Assembly: GCA_936450465.1 (NCBI GenBank)
Contig: OW388297.1
Location: 27,112,387-27,176,386, forward strand
Length of the DNA: 64,000 bases
Source: Gibbula magus
Taxonomy: Eukaryota; Mollusca; Gastropoda; Trochida; Trochidae
Reading direction: 5' to 3'
Shown here piece after piece: positions 38,606-51,122 of this stretch (position 1 is its first letter; each line of letters starts with the position of its first letter). The notes under the pieces were generated by a model, which had not been told where the DNA came from, did not search any database, and was given only the letters and a program-made list of their open reading frames with translations. The position numbers and the translations under genes were made by a program.

Positions 38606-40880
38606 TCAAATTTAGTTGTGAAATTATTATAACATAATTATTATAAGATAACATGTTTCTCAAATGAGTTTATATCAGTGAACTGAAACATGTTGGTACA
38701 CTCGGTTATCGGTTAACCCTAAAGCAAACCTTTGATTCGGTGTGCATAATTATGTTGACACGATTTTGGAAGTGTCTGGTTATATTGTTCAACATTAATA
38801 CTCATAGATGCCATAAGCTGGTTTGCCAAATTAAAATGTCACTAAATGTTTGGCCTATCTATATCTTATATTATTATCTCATTATCTCCCTTGACTATAC
38901 AGAGTATTAATACACATATGTTTATAAGCAAAGTCCGTACATTATTTGGCTGGCGTGTAATGGACATGGTTTGTTGGCACGCGTCAAAGCCAAATAAATG
39001 TTTTTTTTTTATAATTCTGTGTTTGAAGATAGTTTTATATATTGAGATCAGAGGCCATTATTGTATGGTCTCTGTTGAGATTGAGAAATATAGCGAACAG
39101 GGATGAAAGACAGATAACGTTTTCAATATCGTGTTCATTTTTCTAAGGTTTTATTTTAAGTTTCGAGTTCCGTCACCCTGCCAATTGATGCAGACTACGG
39201 AGAGACGGTCTAGATGGTTAGAGAGATGCCGTTAGAGACTGAGACTAGTTCTGGAAGCACAGGAAGTCAGCAATCTCATCTACGACGTGATATCGCGTGG
39301 ACTCTCAGATCACGTGGACTTTCGCAGAGATCTCGATTAGCTGACAGCATTAGGAAGGGGAAGAAATCGTCATCCGGAAGTCTCATTTAATCTCACTCGG
39401 ACGTGAATTTGCGTGACTTTAGTCCCCGGCTCGTTTGATAGAGCAAACAAGCGTATGACTCCTGTAATTTAATTACGATGAAGCAATTTCAAAATAACGT
39501 TGGAGAACGCTATCAATCAACTGATCGTTTAAACAATTGATTACAGCGCGTGTTTACAACTGACCTCATATGATTGATTAAAATGACCACCATAACTTTC
39601 TCTCTTAAACGTTTCTGTGTTATTTTGTCCTAGGTGCTTCTAGTTTTTTTAAATAAAAAGAGGACAATCATTCAGTTTGGAATTTGATAATTTAGCATAA
39701 TAGTCTTTTTTAATAGTTTCAATGTATATATTTTCTGTAATTTATTTAAGGTATGCTTTTTCTTCCAAGTGTTTTGTAGGCCATGGGCATGAAACAAAAT
39801 TGTTTCTTTCAACAAAATTCCTCATCTTTGAGTTATAATGACAACACAATGGCGTATATATAGCATAGTTGTGTATATACATCCTTGGTCAATGCTATAA
39901 CAAAGTCAGTGTAAATGATAAAATTCCCGATGTACGTATGTAAGCCAATTTGGCCGATTAGAACACTGTTGGTGGTTGTTTAAGGCCAGTGATCCAACGT
40001 TGGTAAAGTCCTTGCTTCAGTCTTACAGTCTACGGGTAGAAACTGTACACCTGCGTCCTAAAGGTTTGTTCTTCCACTTGATAAAACATTGTTATTCCGT
40101 AAGTATTAAGCAGCAGTTGTAATACAACGTTAGAGTGTTACGACAGATTCGACTCCAAATCAGGATGGAGGGCTCCAGCGAAAGGGAGACTTTTCGGTCC
40201 GCTAACTGCCATATTCCAGCTAGGGATCGTGTGTAGAGACCAGCTCTTCTCTTGGAAGGATCGAGGGTTCTACGAGACCGGCTGTCTCAAACCTGGTTAC
40301 ATGGGCCGGGTTTATAAGACGATGAGACGATTGGATTCCCATTGATCCGGGCTACTTCAGCAGTAATTACAATGCTTTAGGAAAATAGTTCCAACATAAG
40401 ACAGTTTGCTCCACTGCAGCGCGACACAAAGCGACCGGCGTTATGTCAACAAGCAAGAGGAGAGGCGAATCACCCGGGGATAGTTTAGCGATATGCGACC
40501 GGGACCTCGCTGTAATATTGAAACCATTGTCGGCTGTCAAAGGGCTGCGAGCGATGGATTTAATACAATGTTTTTCTTCAAGCTCTTATTAAATTGACGC
40601 CTAGGATTGTGGTTTAGCTGAAGATGCAATTTTGACGAAGTGAGTGCTGCCATCTCAATATCCAGGAGTTCTTCAGCGGTAAATTTGCACAAACAGACTT
40701 TACACGGCTTTGTTAGAGCCTCGGGCAGGCGACTGGGTCTATGCAGGGATGTTAAACTGCAACAGACTATGATCATTCATAAAAATGTTTTTATTAGATA
40801 TAATAGAAGGACGCGTGTGAAATATTCCAAATTCTAAGAAGCATCTATATTTATTTTCTTGTGGCTATACCAATAATGGT
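38606..40880. other. Non-coding region with CpG-richer islands
   Basis: Islands at about 39170-39430 and 40140-40560 are GC- and CpG-richer than their flanks and carry no coherent frame. They are candidate conserved non-coding elements only by composition. Confidence 0.4.
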
Positions 40881-41600
40881 TCAGTTTAAGAAAGAAGAAG
40901 AAGAAGGAAGAGAAACTACGAGACACTCGAGATTGAAAAAAATACTAAACAGCCGAGAGAAGAGAAACTAAGAGACAGGAAGACAAAATACGAGACAGAA
41001 AGAGAAACAACGAGACAGGAAGAGAAACTACGAGACACTCGAGAGAGAAAAAAACTACGAAATAGCCAAGAGAAGAGAAACTAAGAGACAGGAAGACAAA
41101 ATACGAGACAGAAAGAGAAATTACGACACGGCCGAGAGATAAATTAACTACGAAACAGCCGAGATAAGAGTGACAACGAAACAGAGAGAGAAATTACGAG
41201 ACAGGAAGAGAAACAACGAGACAGGAAAAGACACTACGAGACAGTCGAGAGAGAACAAAAACTACGAAACAGCCGAGAGAAGAGAAACTACGAGACCGGA
41301 AGACAAAATACGAGACAGAAAGAGAAACAACGAGACAGGAAGAGACAAAAACGAAACAGAGAGAGAAACAACGAGAAAAAGAGAAGCCATTCAACGAGAC
41401 AATGAAACTACGAGATAGAGAGAGCAACTACGAAAATCAAGGAGATAAGGAGAATCAACGACTGAGAGGGGATGAGTGATTGATTGTATGAAAGAGTTCC
41501 TATACGAAACGAGAATCAACGTAAGTGGAAAAGGAGTTGACAGGACCAGAGAGAGAAAATAGCGAAAAGAGTTTCAACGAGACTGAAGCTTAGCTCGTCA
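40881..41600 (+). repeat. 0.7-kb polypurine (GA-rich) degenerate repeat
   Basis: The + strand is almost entirely purine with isolated pyrimidines, built from 'gagacaggaagagaaac' and 'tacgagacag' units of about 14-28 bp in irregular order. Larger blocks repeat: 'aactaagagacaggaagaca' occurs at about 40967 and again at about 41079. The open frames here (for example 41170-41418, RETT/RDRKRNNE-type residues) are translations of the repeat. Such strand asymmetry can favour triplex (H-DNA) formation. Confidence 0.9.
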
Positions 41601-44600
41601 GTGTTGGCAAGAGGTGTCTGACTCTGCGGATCCCATTGTATATCCTACTTGTACAAACATATAAAGTAGAACATTGTTGCATATGTTCACTATCAAAATG
41701 ACTTATTACCAGGATATTAATTGTAAAGACACGTTCCCAGTTCAATCTTATCGTAAAGTTTTGCCCTCTTCAATATCATAAATCAATATCAAAACGGCAC
41801 ATTATTGAAGATATCAATAGAAAATACGCAACAGATAAAGGGTTAAGAGGAAACAACTATGTATCGACAGATGACAGAATCAATTCCTATCTGACCCAAT
41901 AGAAAGATCGTGAAACTGCATTGTAACAAGAAACTGACCTCATATCATCCTTCTGTGTAGCTGGTGTGTTCGAGTTACAATTACACATGTATGGAGGAAA
42001 TTGGAGATGTGATTGTTTCATTAATACCGTGGATAATTGTAAATAAATAAGAGACTATCATGATGTAATTACGGTTCGTCCCTCCCCAACTGCTGTCTCA
42101 ATATGAGTATGAGCTAATGCGAATCACACACTGGTATTTTTCTCTCGGTCTCAATTTAAGTCTTGTTAGAGAAAGTGGATTGAGAGTCTGATAGCCTCCC
42201 CTTAATACACCCGCATCTCCCGTTAGGGGGAGCTTTTTCTGTATCCACCAATCAGTGAACAATTACAGACATCAAAGACATCGCATCGCCGTATTACCCC
42301 AGTAATTCAGTTATTATGAAAGTTCCGCTATCAATAAACTGCAAATATTTTCTCTATCTGATCGTCATATTCCGTGACGGGGGAGGAAGATCGCCTTGTC
42401 TCCTCTGTGTGCTCCTCCGGGCTGTGTCAATACTTCACGTGATGAGCTTCAATACTGAAATTACCGAATTACTCTCTCGTTTAAAATTAATTCAACTCTC
42501 CATATGAAGTCAACAATTTCAGCGACTTTGAAGGATTAACCTTTTTGCAGTTTTCAACATAATAACCGAAACTTTTCATCTCAAGTGCCTCTTAATGCTT
42601 TAACAGTTACCAAAGTTCCAAATTATATCGTTTTGCGTTTGATAGATTGCCCTTTAAATCTCATTAAATATCACTTTCGTTAATTCAAACCGAAACCTTT
42701 CAAATGATATATATTATTTTTTTTAGAAAAGTCGATTAGGGTAAAATGAAATGGTGAAGAAATACGGTCACGCATATGTTTTTACCAGTTGCCTAACGTG
42801 TTTATATTGTATTCCAGTCTGTATACGTGATCGATACACTGACATATCCAAGCGAATGATACACATGGAGTTTTTTTTCAAGTGTAGGAGGCAGCGAGGC
42901 GACAGACAGAACAATTAACCCGATATTACCAAATGAAATAATCTCAAATTGAACTTCAAGGCTACTTGCTAGAAACATTACGCGCCTAATCAGCTCAAAG
43001 TCGCGAATAATTCCACAGCAAGTCACGTGACTTCCTCATTTCCGTCTCGCGCCAGATCTCGTGTCGCGCGAGCTGGCGAGAACGTGCTGTCCCGGTGAGG
43101 CCCACAGATTCGTAGGAAATTACTGTCACTAAGTCAGGCCGCCCGAGCTCCCCAAAGTGCGATCAGATTTCACAAAGTCGTTAGACGAATTAAGATTTTC
43201 AAAAACGTTTTCACGACCCTTTTCCCGCTTATTTTGTAAACGGAAAATAAGTGAAAGATGGCGGGTGTGAAGTGTGATTTTTCTCGATATTTCCCCTCGT
43301 GCTAGTCTCAGTGTCTGTCTACAGTCGGCCATCGTATCATGCAATACTCGCCCTTAGTTTGAGGGGAACCACTCCCGACTCTAAAGTAATTAGTTCAACT
43401 TAATTAGCTTCAGCTTTGTAATTACACTTGCAACCACGCGATTGACATTTTGATCGAAAATGCGTCGTCTAAAGAAACCTTTGTCCATAGCATTTGTGGT
43501 CTCAGATCTGAAAGAGTTCTGCACAGTCGAGTTATAACCTAACTGTAAGTCAGACACTTATGATCAGTCAATCGAACTCTGGAACTCAATTTGGTGAAAT
43601 CAAACCTTTGTCGTAAACTAACACGTTGCAAGAGGAATATACGATGATACATTCATGCCAAGCCGGGGCCTCATGCAGATGCTATCCAGAAACATGCACG
43701 AACGAATAGACCCTCTAGAATGACAATGTAATACTCATATCGGTTGAATAGTTGTTTTAGTACAGAGGTTTATTAAGTGTACACGTATCACTAGGGTTAT
43801 ATCAGCTCGCTGGAGTTATACTATATATAAATAGTAATGACTACATCTCAAACTGAAGCATATCAAACACGTGCATGTCCTGGCTGTCTAGTTCCGTCAC
43901 ATTCAGAAATAGATAGCTTGAGAAGATGAAGAAGAGTTTACTATAAGTTCCCCTATTACTCATGACGTTTAAGACGATTATCAACGAATATTTACCCCTT
44001 TAAATTATTCAGGAGATGAAGAAAGTTGAATTATTTGTCGAATATGTCACGGCCATAATTGCATTTAAGGAAAGTATGTTTGTAAGAAACGCCACATCCA
44101 CTTAAAACTTAAATTTGGAAAGAATACTATCTGAGACAATATTTCATTCATAAATAAAATAAACTCGTGTTCAAATTCAATGAAAGCCAATGTTGTCAGA
44201 TGTCCGACTTCACTATTGATCCCAGGCTGTGCTAGACGAGGACGCCGTTACCGAACTTCAGAAAATACCCATGCATGTTCCCTTTTCTGTATACTTGTAC
44301 TGTTGTTCATATTCCACTTTACAATGTCTAATCATCTGTGAAAGCAATTAGCATTACATAACTCCCTACCGGAACACCGGTCAGAACCAAAGTTAAGTAT
44401 TTAGGAATTCAGCTTCTGAAATTGAACATCTCCCCGTTAGCTGTACATTGTTTCTGTAAAACCAGAGATAATATATTGTTTTGTATTTCGATTCAAGATT
44501 TCAAGTTCAGTGTATTAAATATGTCGACTGATTGGTATTGGTGGGCACGCGTGTACAAAACGGCTCTTAACCCGGCGTGTAGGTGGCGCTGACGGATTAG

Positions 44601-45390
44601 CGGGGTGATTGCTCTCGGTGTAATGAGAAGCAGCGCCAGTGCAATTAGTCCGCGATCTGCATCACAATATCTGCCTCCTCGCGCCCCTGTTTACCAACAT
44701 CCGACAGAATAACACTCGGAACGCTCACAAAGAATTCTATAATCATTTATTCAAATAAATCCACAAAGAACAAGCGAGTCAAAGACCATAGCACTGGAAA
44801 TTAAGGAGAGGCAAATTTGGTTCCTTTGAAAACTAGGATCAACTGGAGTATTGAGCGACTGCGGATTCTTATTGGGGTATTTAAAACGAACTGGGTGCGA
44901 TGTAGTTGAACAATGGATGAGATTAGCGCTATAGAAGCGCTTCTAGCGTCTGATTTATTACTGAGGAGCGGACTGGGTTTCTGATCCCGCGTCCAGCCAA
45001 TATAACTGGTCACGTCAATCAAGTGCGACCAGTATCGATACACCGGCCAGTGAGCCCTCCAGAAAACTGCTCTATTATATCCGCACTTAAAACTTAATTA
45101 ACGATATTATTGGGCACGTGTTAGGGGAACAGGAGGCAGCTGTCAGGTCGAGGCGGGGAGGGGTGGCGTTTGGGGAGTATATTGGGGGGAGGGGGGTTCT
45201 TCATGAGACGTCAGATTCATTGCAAGCTGACTTCATTACAGACAGATCCGTGATTGTAATTTGTTTGGGAAGTCGTAAAAATTAGACAGATTTGGCCCTG
45301 AACATAAAGAACTAATCACGAACTAGACTGTATACCGTAGTTCCATTCGGTATTTCTTCATCACTTCATCAATGATGTATAGTATGTATA
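41601..45390. other. Non-coding region with two CpG-richer islands
   Basis: No gene recognised. Islands at about 43020-43160 (with 'gtcacgtgac', the same 10-mer as in the Gbx promoter) and 44540-45060 stand out. A 71-codon minus-strand frame (43129-43344) begins at the first island, and an 80-codon one (44801-45043) lies in the second. Neither has a recognisable domain. Confidence 0.45.
45154..45196 (+). other. Potential G-quadruplex tract
   Basis: Runs of four or more G at 45155-45158, 45160-45163, 45172-45175, 45184-45189 and 45191-45196 on the + strand, with loops of 1-8 bases. This is enough for an intramolecular G4 by the usual pattern. It is non-coding and its function is unknown. Confidence 0.55.
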
Positions 45391-46150
45391 TTTATTACCC
45401 ATATGGTTGAAAATAACCGAGTTAATATTATTGATATGTGCACATGTGCACATATCACGTTTGCCTAGCAACCATTGTTTCACCGCGACTTCCCGTGCTG
45501 TGTCGTCTGTGACGTCATAAAACCATTGTTCGTGACGTCACTGTAGCTTGCCGTCGCAAGAGAAGTGGGCCGCTCCCTGCCTAATTTTACGTGAATGAAA
45601 CGGAACAGAATGGGTAATAAAGAAATTATTACACTCGAAAGTGTGCCATATGCCTTTTACGAAACTCGTGCAAATTTGTGTATAGCCCTCGCTCTCGCTC
45701 GGGCAATACAAAAATTCACACTCGTTTCGTAAAAGTCATATGACACACTTCCTTGGGTAATAATCTCTATTTATTAACCACATGGTTGAAAATAACCGAG
45801 TTAATATTATTGATATGAGCACATGTGCACATATCACGTTTGCCTAGCAACCATTGTTTCACCGCGACCTCCCGTATTTTGTCGTCTGTGACGTCATAAA
45901 ACGATCGTTCGTGACGTCACTGTAGCTTGCCGTCGCAAGAGAAATGGGCAGTTTCTTGGTTATTTTACGCGAATCAAATGGAATAAAATGGGTAGTAAGA
46001 AATTATTACACTCGAAAGTGTGTCATATGACTTTTACGAAACTCGTGCAAATTTATGTATAACCCTCGCTCTCGCTCGGGAAATACAAAAATTCACACTC
46101 GTTTCGTAAAAGTCATATGACACACTTCCTCAGGTAATAATCTCTATTTA
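45391..46150. mobile_element. Tandemly duplicated 379-bp foldback element with CRE sites
   Basis: Two copies (about 45391-45769 and 45770-46150) at an exact offset of 379 bp. Each contains, in order, 'atggttgaaaataaccgag', a 'gtgcacatgtgcacatatca' palindromic stretch or variant, 'tgcctagcaaccattg', two TGACGTCA octamers, and a large hairpin. In copy 1 the hairpin arms are about 45639-45683 and 45708-45750; in copy 2, about 46018-46062 and 46083-46126. They are centred on 'ccctcgctctcgctcggg'. There is no transposase frame. The hairpin with a small palindromic centre is typical of MITE/foldback elements. Confidence 0.85.
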
Positions 46151-46160
46151 GTATATAGAG

Positions 46161-46303
46161 AATCTCACCCAAGTGTCTTCTGATATCAAATATATCAACA
46201 CGAGTTGATTAAAGTTACAAATATCCGAGGCTTGCCGAGGATATTTTTACTTTAATCAACGAGTGTTGATATATTTGATATCAGAAGACACAAGGGTGAG
46301 ATT
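46161..46303. mobile_element. Hairpin MITE-like element with 68-bp arms
   Basis: The left arm 46161-46230 and right arm 46236-46303 are near-perfect reverse complements. They share 'gtcttctgatatcaaatata' and 'tcaacac', and the outer ends are 'aatctcaccc / gggtgagatt'. Only a few bases separate the arms. It starts 11 bp beyond the duplicated foldback element and appears to belong to another family. No coding capacity. Confidence 0.88.
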
Positions 46304-46389
46304 TTATTTATCATTCAAAATCATTCTACAACAATTATTAGCCAAATACTGACATATCTGAAACACAAAACTGCCATTTAGCTTCTTCA

Positions 46390-46560
46390 GCAGTGATCTC
46401 AGTGAGGTCATAGCATTGTGACGTCATAAGCATTATGGCATCATAGCATTGTTACGTCATCACCATTGTGACGTCATGGCATTGTCAGCAGTGTTCTAAG
46501 TGATGCCAAAGCTTTGTGATGTCATTAACTGATGATGTAATAGGATTATGACGATTTGAT
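46390..46560. repeat. Short degenerate repeat with ATF/CREB-type sites
   Basis: Units of about 25 bp on the theme 'cattgtgacgtcat', with perfect TGACGTCA at 46419-46426 and 46469-46476 and near matches 'ttacgtca', 'tgatgtca' and 'tgaggtca' between and beside them. It adjoins two foldback elements that also carry this octamer. Just downstream lies a palindrome, 'gcgatatctacatgtagatatcgc'-like (about 46565-46600). Confidence 0.6.
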
Positions 46561-49500
46561 TGTAGCGATATCTACATGTAGATATCGCTTGTAGATATCG
46601 CTGGATCTCACACAAGCGATATATACTGTGGGAGCCAGTTTTGGATGATAAATGTACTTTTAATTATCAATAATATCACCATAGGCATGTTTCACTACGA
46701 TGAGCTGTACTGCAGAATGGGACATATGGTGTTAACATTGTTTCCTGAACTGGGCATACAAGTTGCATACTGGTGGAAATTTACCTCAATCAAATTTCTT
46801 TATTCTGAATAACATCTACTTCAGTAGGATTATCACAGGAAAGACGTATGTTCATTGAAGTATTCAACAAAATATCATACAGTTGGGATATCATTGCATA
46901 TAACAAGTTAGAAAAGTACTAAATAGTCTTCTATTGCTTTTTATATGTACTTTCAGATCTAGATTTTTAACTCGAGATCTGTTTGATGCGTTTTTATTTG
47001 CATGGTACATTTGCATTTACTGTGTACCAGATTATTGATGAGCTGAAAGTTTAATTGGACCACGGACTTAAAGGGAAAGTTCTATCGCCGATTTATCGGC
47101 AGCTTCCGCCATCTTGGTTTCTTGGCATTTTGTGAAATGAAAATACGCTATATTTAACCAAATTAAAAAAAAATTTAATAAAAGAACATATACACTTATA
47201 GGATATTCACAAAGTAACACATAACGTATCATAAAACAAATAAACAATTGTTATTAGGCCGTAGCGAAGTTTTCCCCACTCGCAGCGCCGATGAATTGTT
47301 TCAATTCTCATTGTTTATGTAGATGTAGCTGTCCATATCATTATTGCAGTAACACTTCATACAAATCCTAGCGAGACGTCGAAATGCACATCACAGTGGA
47401 CTGGGTGAAACAACTCGATCTCCACTTTCCTGACAATATTACAGCGCCCCCTGCAGGGTTTATTGGTTTAACACGCTGAGAGTTACCCCCCTTTTATCCG
47501 TGACTAATTCCCTGTAAATTGGTTTAAGCTGAATGGGACACTGTTGCACTCCGTCCCTGGCACTGGCAGAATGAGAGAATTAATTCATAATCGCCCGCAA
47601 ATCCCGCTTTATTTACCAGTCCACATTATTCTTATACAGGGTATTTACACATGTCAAACTTGTTTGTCATTAAAAAGAAAGGTCTAAAATAACACCCTTG
47701 CAACACGCAAACATTAATTTTTCTCTCCTGACTTTTTAACATAACACATATTAAAGTGTTTTATGTCTATGAATAATTCATATGCACGATTTAAAAAATA
47801 TATTTCAATATTATACGTCATGAGTTATGCTCCGAAAAGAGATATACGTGTTCAACGGCTGTGTTATTGGACACCGTGAGCTGCACAGTATTAATATGTC
47901 TTATCTTTTTTTAAACGATTTGGAAATTTATTGACAAAAGAATGGAATGGTAATGGTTAGTCCGTAACAATTTTTAATGTACACACATATAAGTACACAT
48001 ATTATAATACAAACTAAATATACAAACTTCAAAAACATACAACTCGTTATTCTGGATATATTTAAAGGACCACTATTTTTTAGGATATTTAAAATAATTA
48101 TTCTGTAAATCAAATCTTAGGTTAATTGGTGAATGTTTAACAGTAATATGAACATTATTACCAAGCTTATTCTCAAATAACAATGCTATATTGAATACAT
48201 CATGATGATTAATTTAAAGGATTTCCTTTAAGGGAAATATAGTCGGGGATGTTCAACAGACATACTGGTATATTAAATCATCTGCCTTCATAGTTTACCT
48301 ATCTTCCTGAATACGACTGAGAGTTTACCAGGTGTCATCTGATTACCTGAAAACCTTTAAAGTATGTTTTCCATTTCAGATTCTGGTATAGTGCTGCTAT
48401 CTCATTTTTAAATTACATATTTCTTTATCGATTTTTATCTTGTACACGTTTATTTTTCTCCGATCTAATCCAGTAAGTGTATACTTCAATTCTAATATTT
48501 TCGATTACCTTGTTAAATCAGCTACAACTCTTTTCTAATACAATAACATCAATAACACAATATCCCATTTCATTGATGGTACAAATTAATTTTAGAAAGG
48601 ATTTTATTTCTCGATTTCAAGTTATTGGAAAAACAATCATTGAATTTGTTATTTCAATTTGAGACCTTGTAAACATCTTCATGTATTTAAATATATTTAT
48701 CCAATGGCGAATCAAACGCGATTAACGTAATACCTTTTCATCCTTTGTGATGACATTATCTCTTGCCTACTGTATCGGCAAACTTAGTTACGACAGACAT
48801 ATGTAAATCGTCATCCCAATACATTACACGCATATATGGCTTCAATGCACACTGTTTACAGCTCACGGTTTCAATTACCTCTGGAATGGCAACTAACTAC
48901 ATTTAGTCTATCAGATTTAACTGTATTTCCCCAATCACAATTAACTATTTTTACCAGTAACAATTAACTATACATCCTACATCACAATTACCCATATTTC
49001 GTCTTTTAAACATGTGTATTCAAGCGAGGCGATAAAACACAACAAAGGGGCAACTATTACACGGGGAATTTACGACAAATATGCAATCGCAAACCAATTA
49101 CTTTTGTATCTTATTCTATTAATCCGTTTAACACGTATATAAGCCTTCAAACGACTCACAGAATATCTAAATCCCCAGGCCGATGTTTGAAAACAAGTGG
49201 CGACAACGAACCTGTAATCAATTGAACTCGTCTCTTTGATCCGGCAATCAATAACGAGTTGAAGAGAAACTAACAGAATATCTCGATTAGAAACTGCTGG
49301 GTACACGGGTCGAATGGATGGGCGATTAGGCGGGTCAATTGTGGATCGATTCCCCGGGTGAGGTAGATAATGGGCGTTAACCCTCTCATTACCGGGTGAC
49401 GTAACTGCGCAACAGATCTAGGGATAGACAGATAAACACATCAAACAGTCCTCGATGTTGAGTTTTGTCTTCTTAAACACCATAAGCTTCTGCTCACGTT

Positions 49501-50887
49501 GTTATCCAATACGGATTGGTTGAACCTTTCGTATTCCATTCGAACAAAATGGTTAACTTTAAACTTAATCCAACCCCAAACCGAGACCCCAATCCTACAA
49601 CACAAATCCCGGTACAGACACCAAACTGTTGTGCCCTTGGAAAGTATGTTCCCGTACATTCGATTTCAGTACAAACAACGGGTAAATTGACGTTCATTGT
49701 AACGTCAATAAATTTCATCAAGGGGTCAAATTTGGAAAATTCAAATTTCATTGACATGTTCATATTGATTAAATGAGAACAGATTCTTCTCATATACATT
49801 GAAGAAGTCTAATAGGAAATGTATGATGTATGTTTGACTCACTTTATCACGTACACTATATTTCACAGAAGAAAATAACAACTGTACTTTTGATTGACCC
49901 CTGGTCACTTCAAAGAAGTATCAAAACTGTTACTGTTTACTATGTGGTATCAACTTAGATTATGTTATGGACAATTCAACTGCCTTCTTATAATGCGAAA
50001 ATGTAAAGTGATCTGTCCATTTTTTCGCGTTGATACATACTTAAAAAAATAAGCCAAATTACGTGCTATTTGCACCAACATACACAAGTAGGTGAACAAA
50101 CTTTCGGGATGCAGCTGTACACGATTTACTGAAGAGAACAGAATTAGGGAAAACAGTGAAATACTTTCCATACTGGATATAACCTTTTGGACTGGCGAAT
50201 ACACGTTGGAATGATTTTAAATAGGTTCAAGTTTACTGAACAGTAAGATCTGCATTGTCGTGTAATGTTAACTCACAATTTGTGTTAATATTGGCAACAC
50301 TTTTATTATTACAATTAGACATGGTAATTAAGGATTCAGCGCTAAAGTGTTTTAAATATGCGCATTTGGCAATGGAAGTAGAAAAGTTAATCATGACGAT
50401 TTCGTTGGTCACGTGGTTTCGGCGCCATTTTGATTTTAGACACTTTTCATCATTTCCCGACCCAATGCACCTTTGACAATCTTCTCCTCTGAAGATATCA
50501 GCATTAGAAAGCTCATATTTTCACATAATGTAGCTGAGGCATTGCACACAAAAATGACCTCACAAAATTCGCAAATTCGCTCGACAAATACGACTATTAT
50601 ATAATACTAGCGACACAGAATATATACTTATTATGGACTAAACATGTTAATGTAATGGTAATATCATAGTGTTTTTGTCCACAATCAAAATATTTAGCAC
50701 TGTGCAGTTTTAAAGTTAATAATAGTATAAGACTTTCACTGACCCACTTTTTTTTATTTCCACTCGGAAATCATACCACACTCTTGTTGTGGACTGAAAA
50801 TAGGAATAGTACGAAATTGATATATCATTCGAGTTAAGAAGATTGTAATTACTTTTTATGCTGCATTGCCAGAAAAAAGGATTACTA
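46561..50887. other. Non-coding region
   Basis: No recognisable gene. Two overlapping open frames on opposite strands at 49494-49799 (86 and 101 codons) have no recognisable domain. CpG-richer patches occur at about 47260-47300, 47400-47460 and 49300-49420. Confidence 0.45.
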
Positions 50888-51122
50888 ACATAATCCTAAC
50901 CATAACTCTTACCCTAGGCCATAACCCTGACTCTTGGTACTCCTGACCTAACCCCTTCAGTAACCCTTTCCATAACCCTAACCCATAACACTTACCCATA
51001 ACCCTAACCCTAACCCTAACCTTTACCCTAACCTTTACCCTAACCTTTACAATAACCCTAATCCTTACCATAACCCTAACCCTAACCCTAACCCTAACCC
51101 TCACCCTAATCCTCGCACTTAC
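50888..51122 (-). repeat. Interstitial telomere-like repeat, degenerate (TTAGGG)n
   Basis: Reads as 'accctaaccctaaccctaac' on the + strand, intermixed with 'cctttaccctaacc' and 'ccataacccta' variants. The consensus hexamer is TTAGGG on the minus strand, the telomere motif of vertebrates and most lophotrochozoans. The minus-strand frame here (valine/arginine repeats, 50856-51134) is a translation of the hexamer. Confidence 0.92.

Noticed and set aside
41170..41427. Arg/Glu-rich open frames on the + strand and Ser/Val/Phe-rich frames on the minus strand
   Set aside because: These are translations of the GA-rich repeat, with no start or splice context and no recognised family.
43129..43344. Minus-strand frame beginning MHDTMADCRQTL in a CpG-rich island, a possible first exon
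   Set aside because: No recognisable family, and it ends in its own stop. There is no convincing downstream exon. The island itself is kept as a regulatory candidate.
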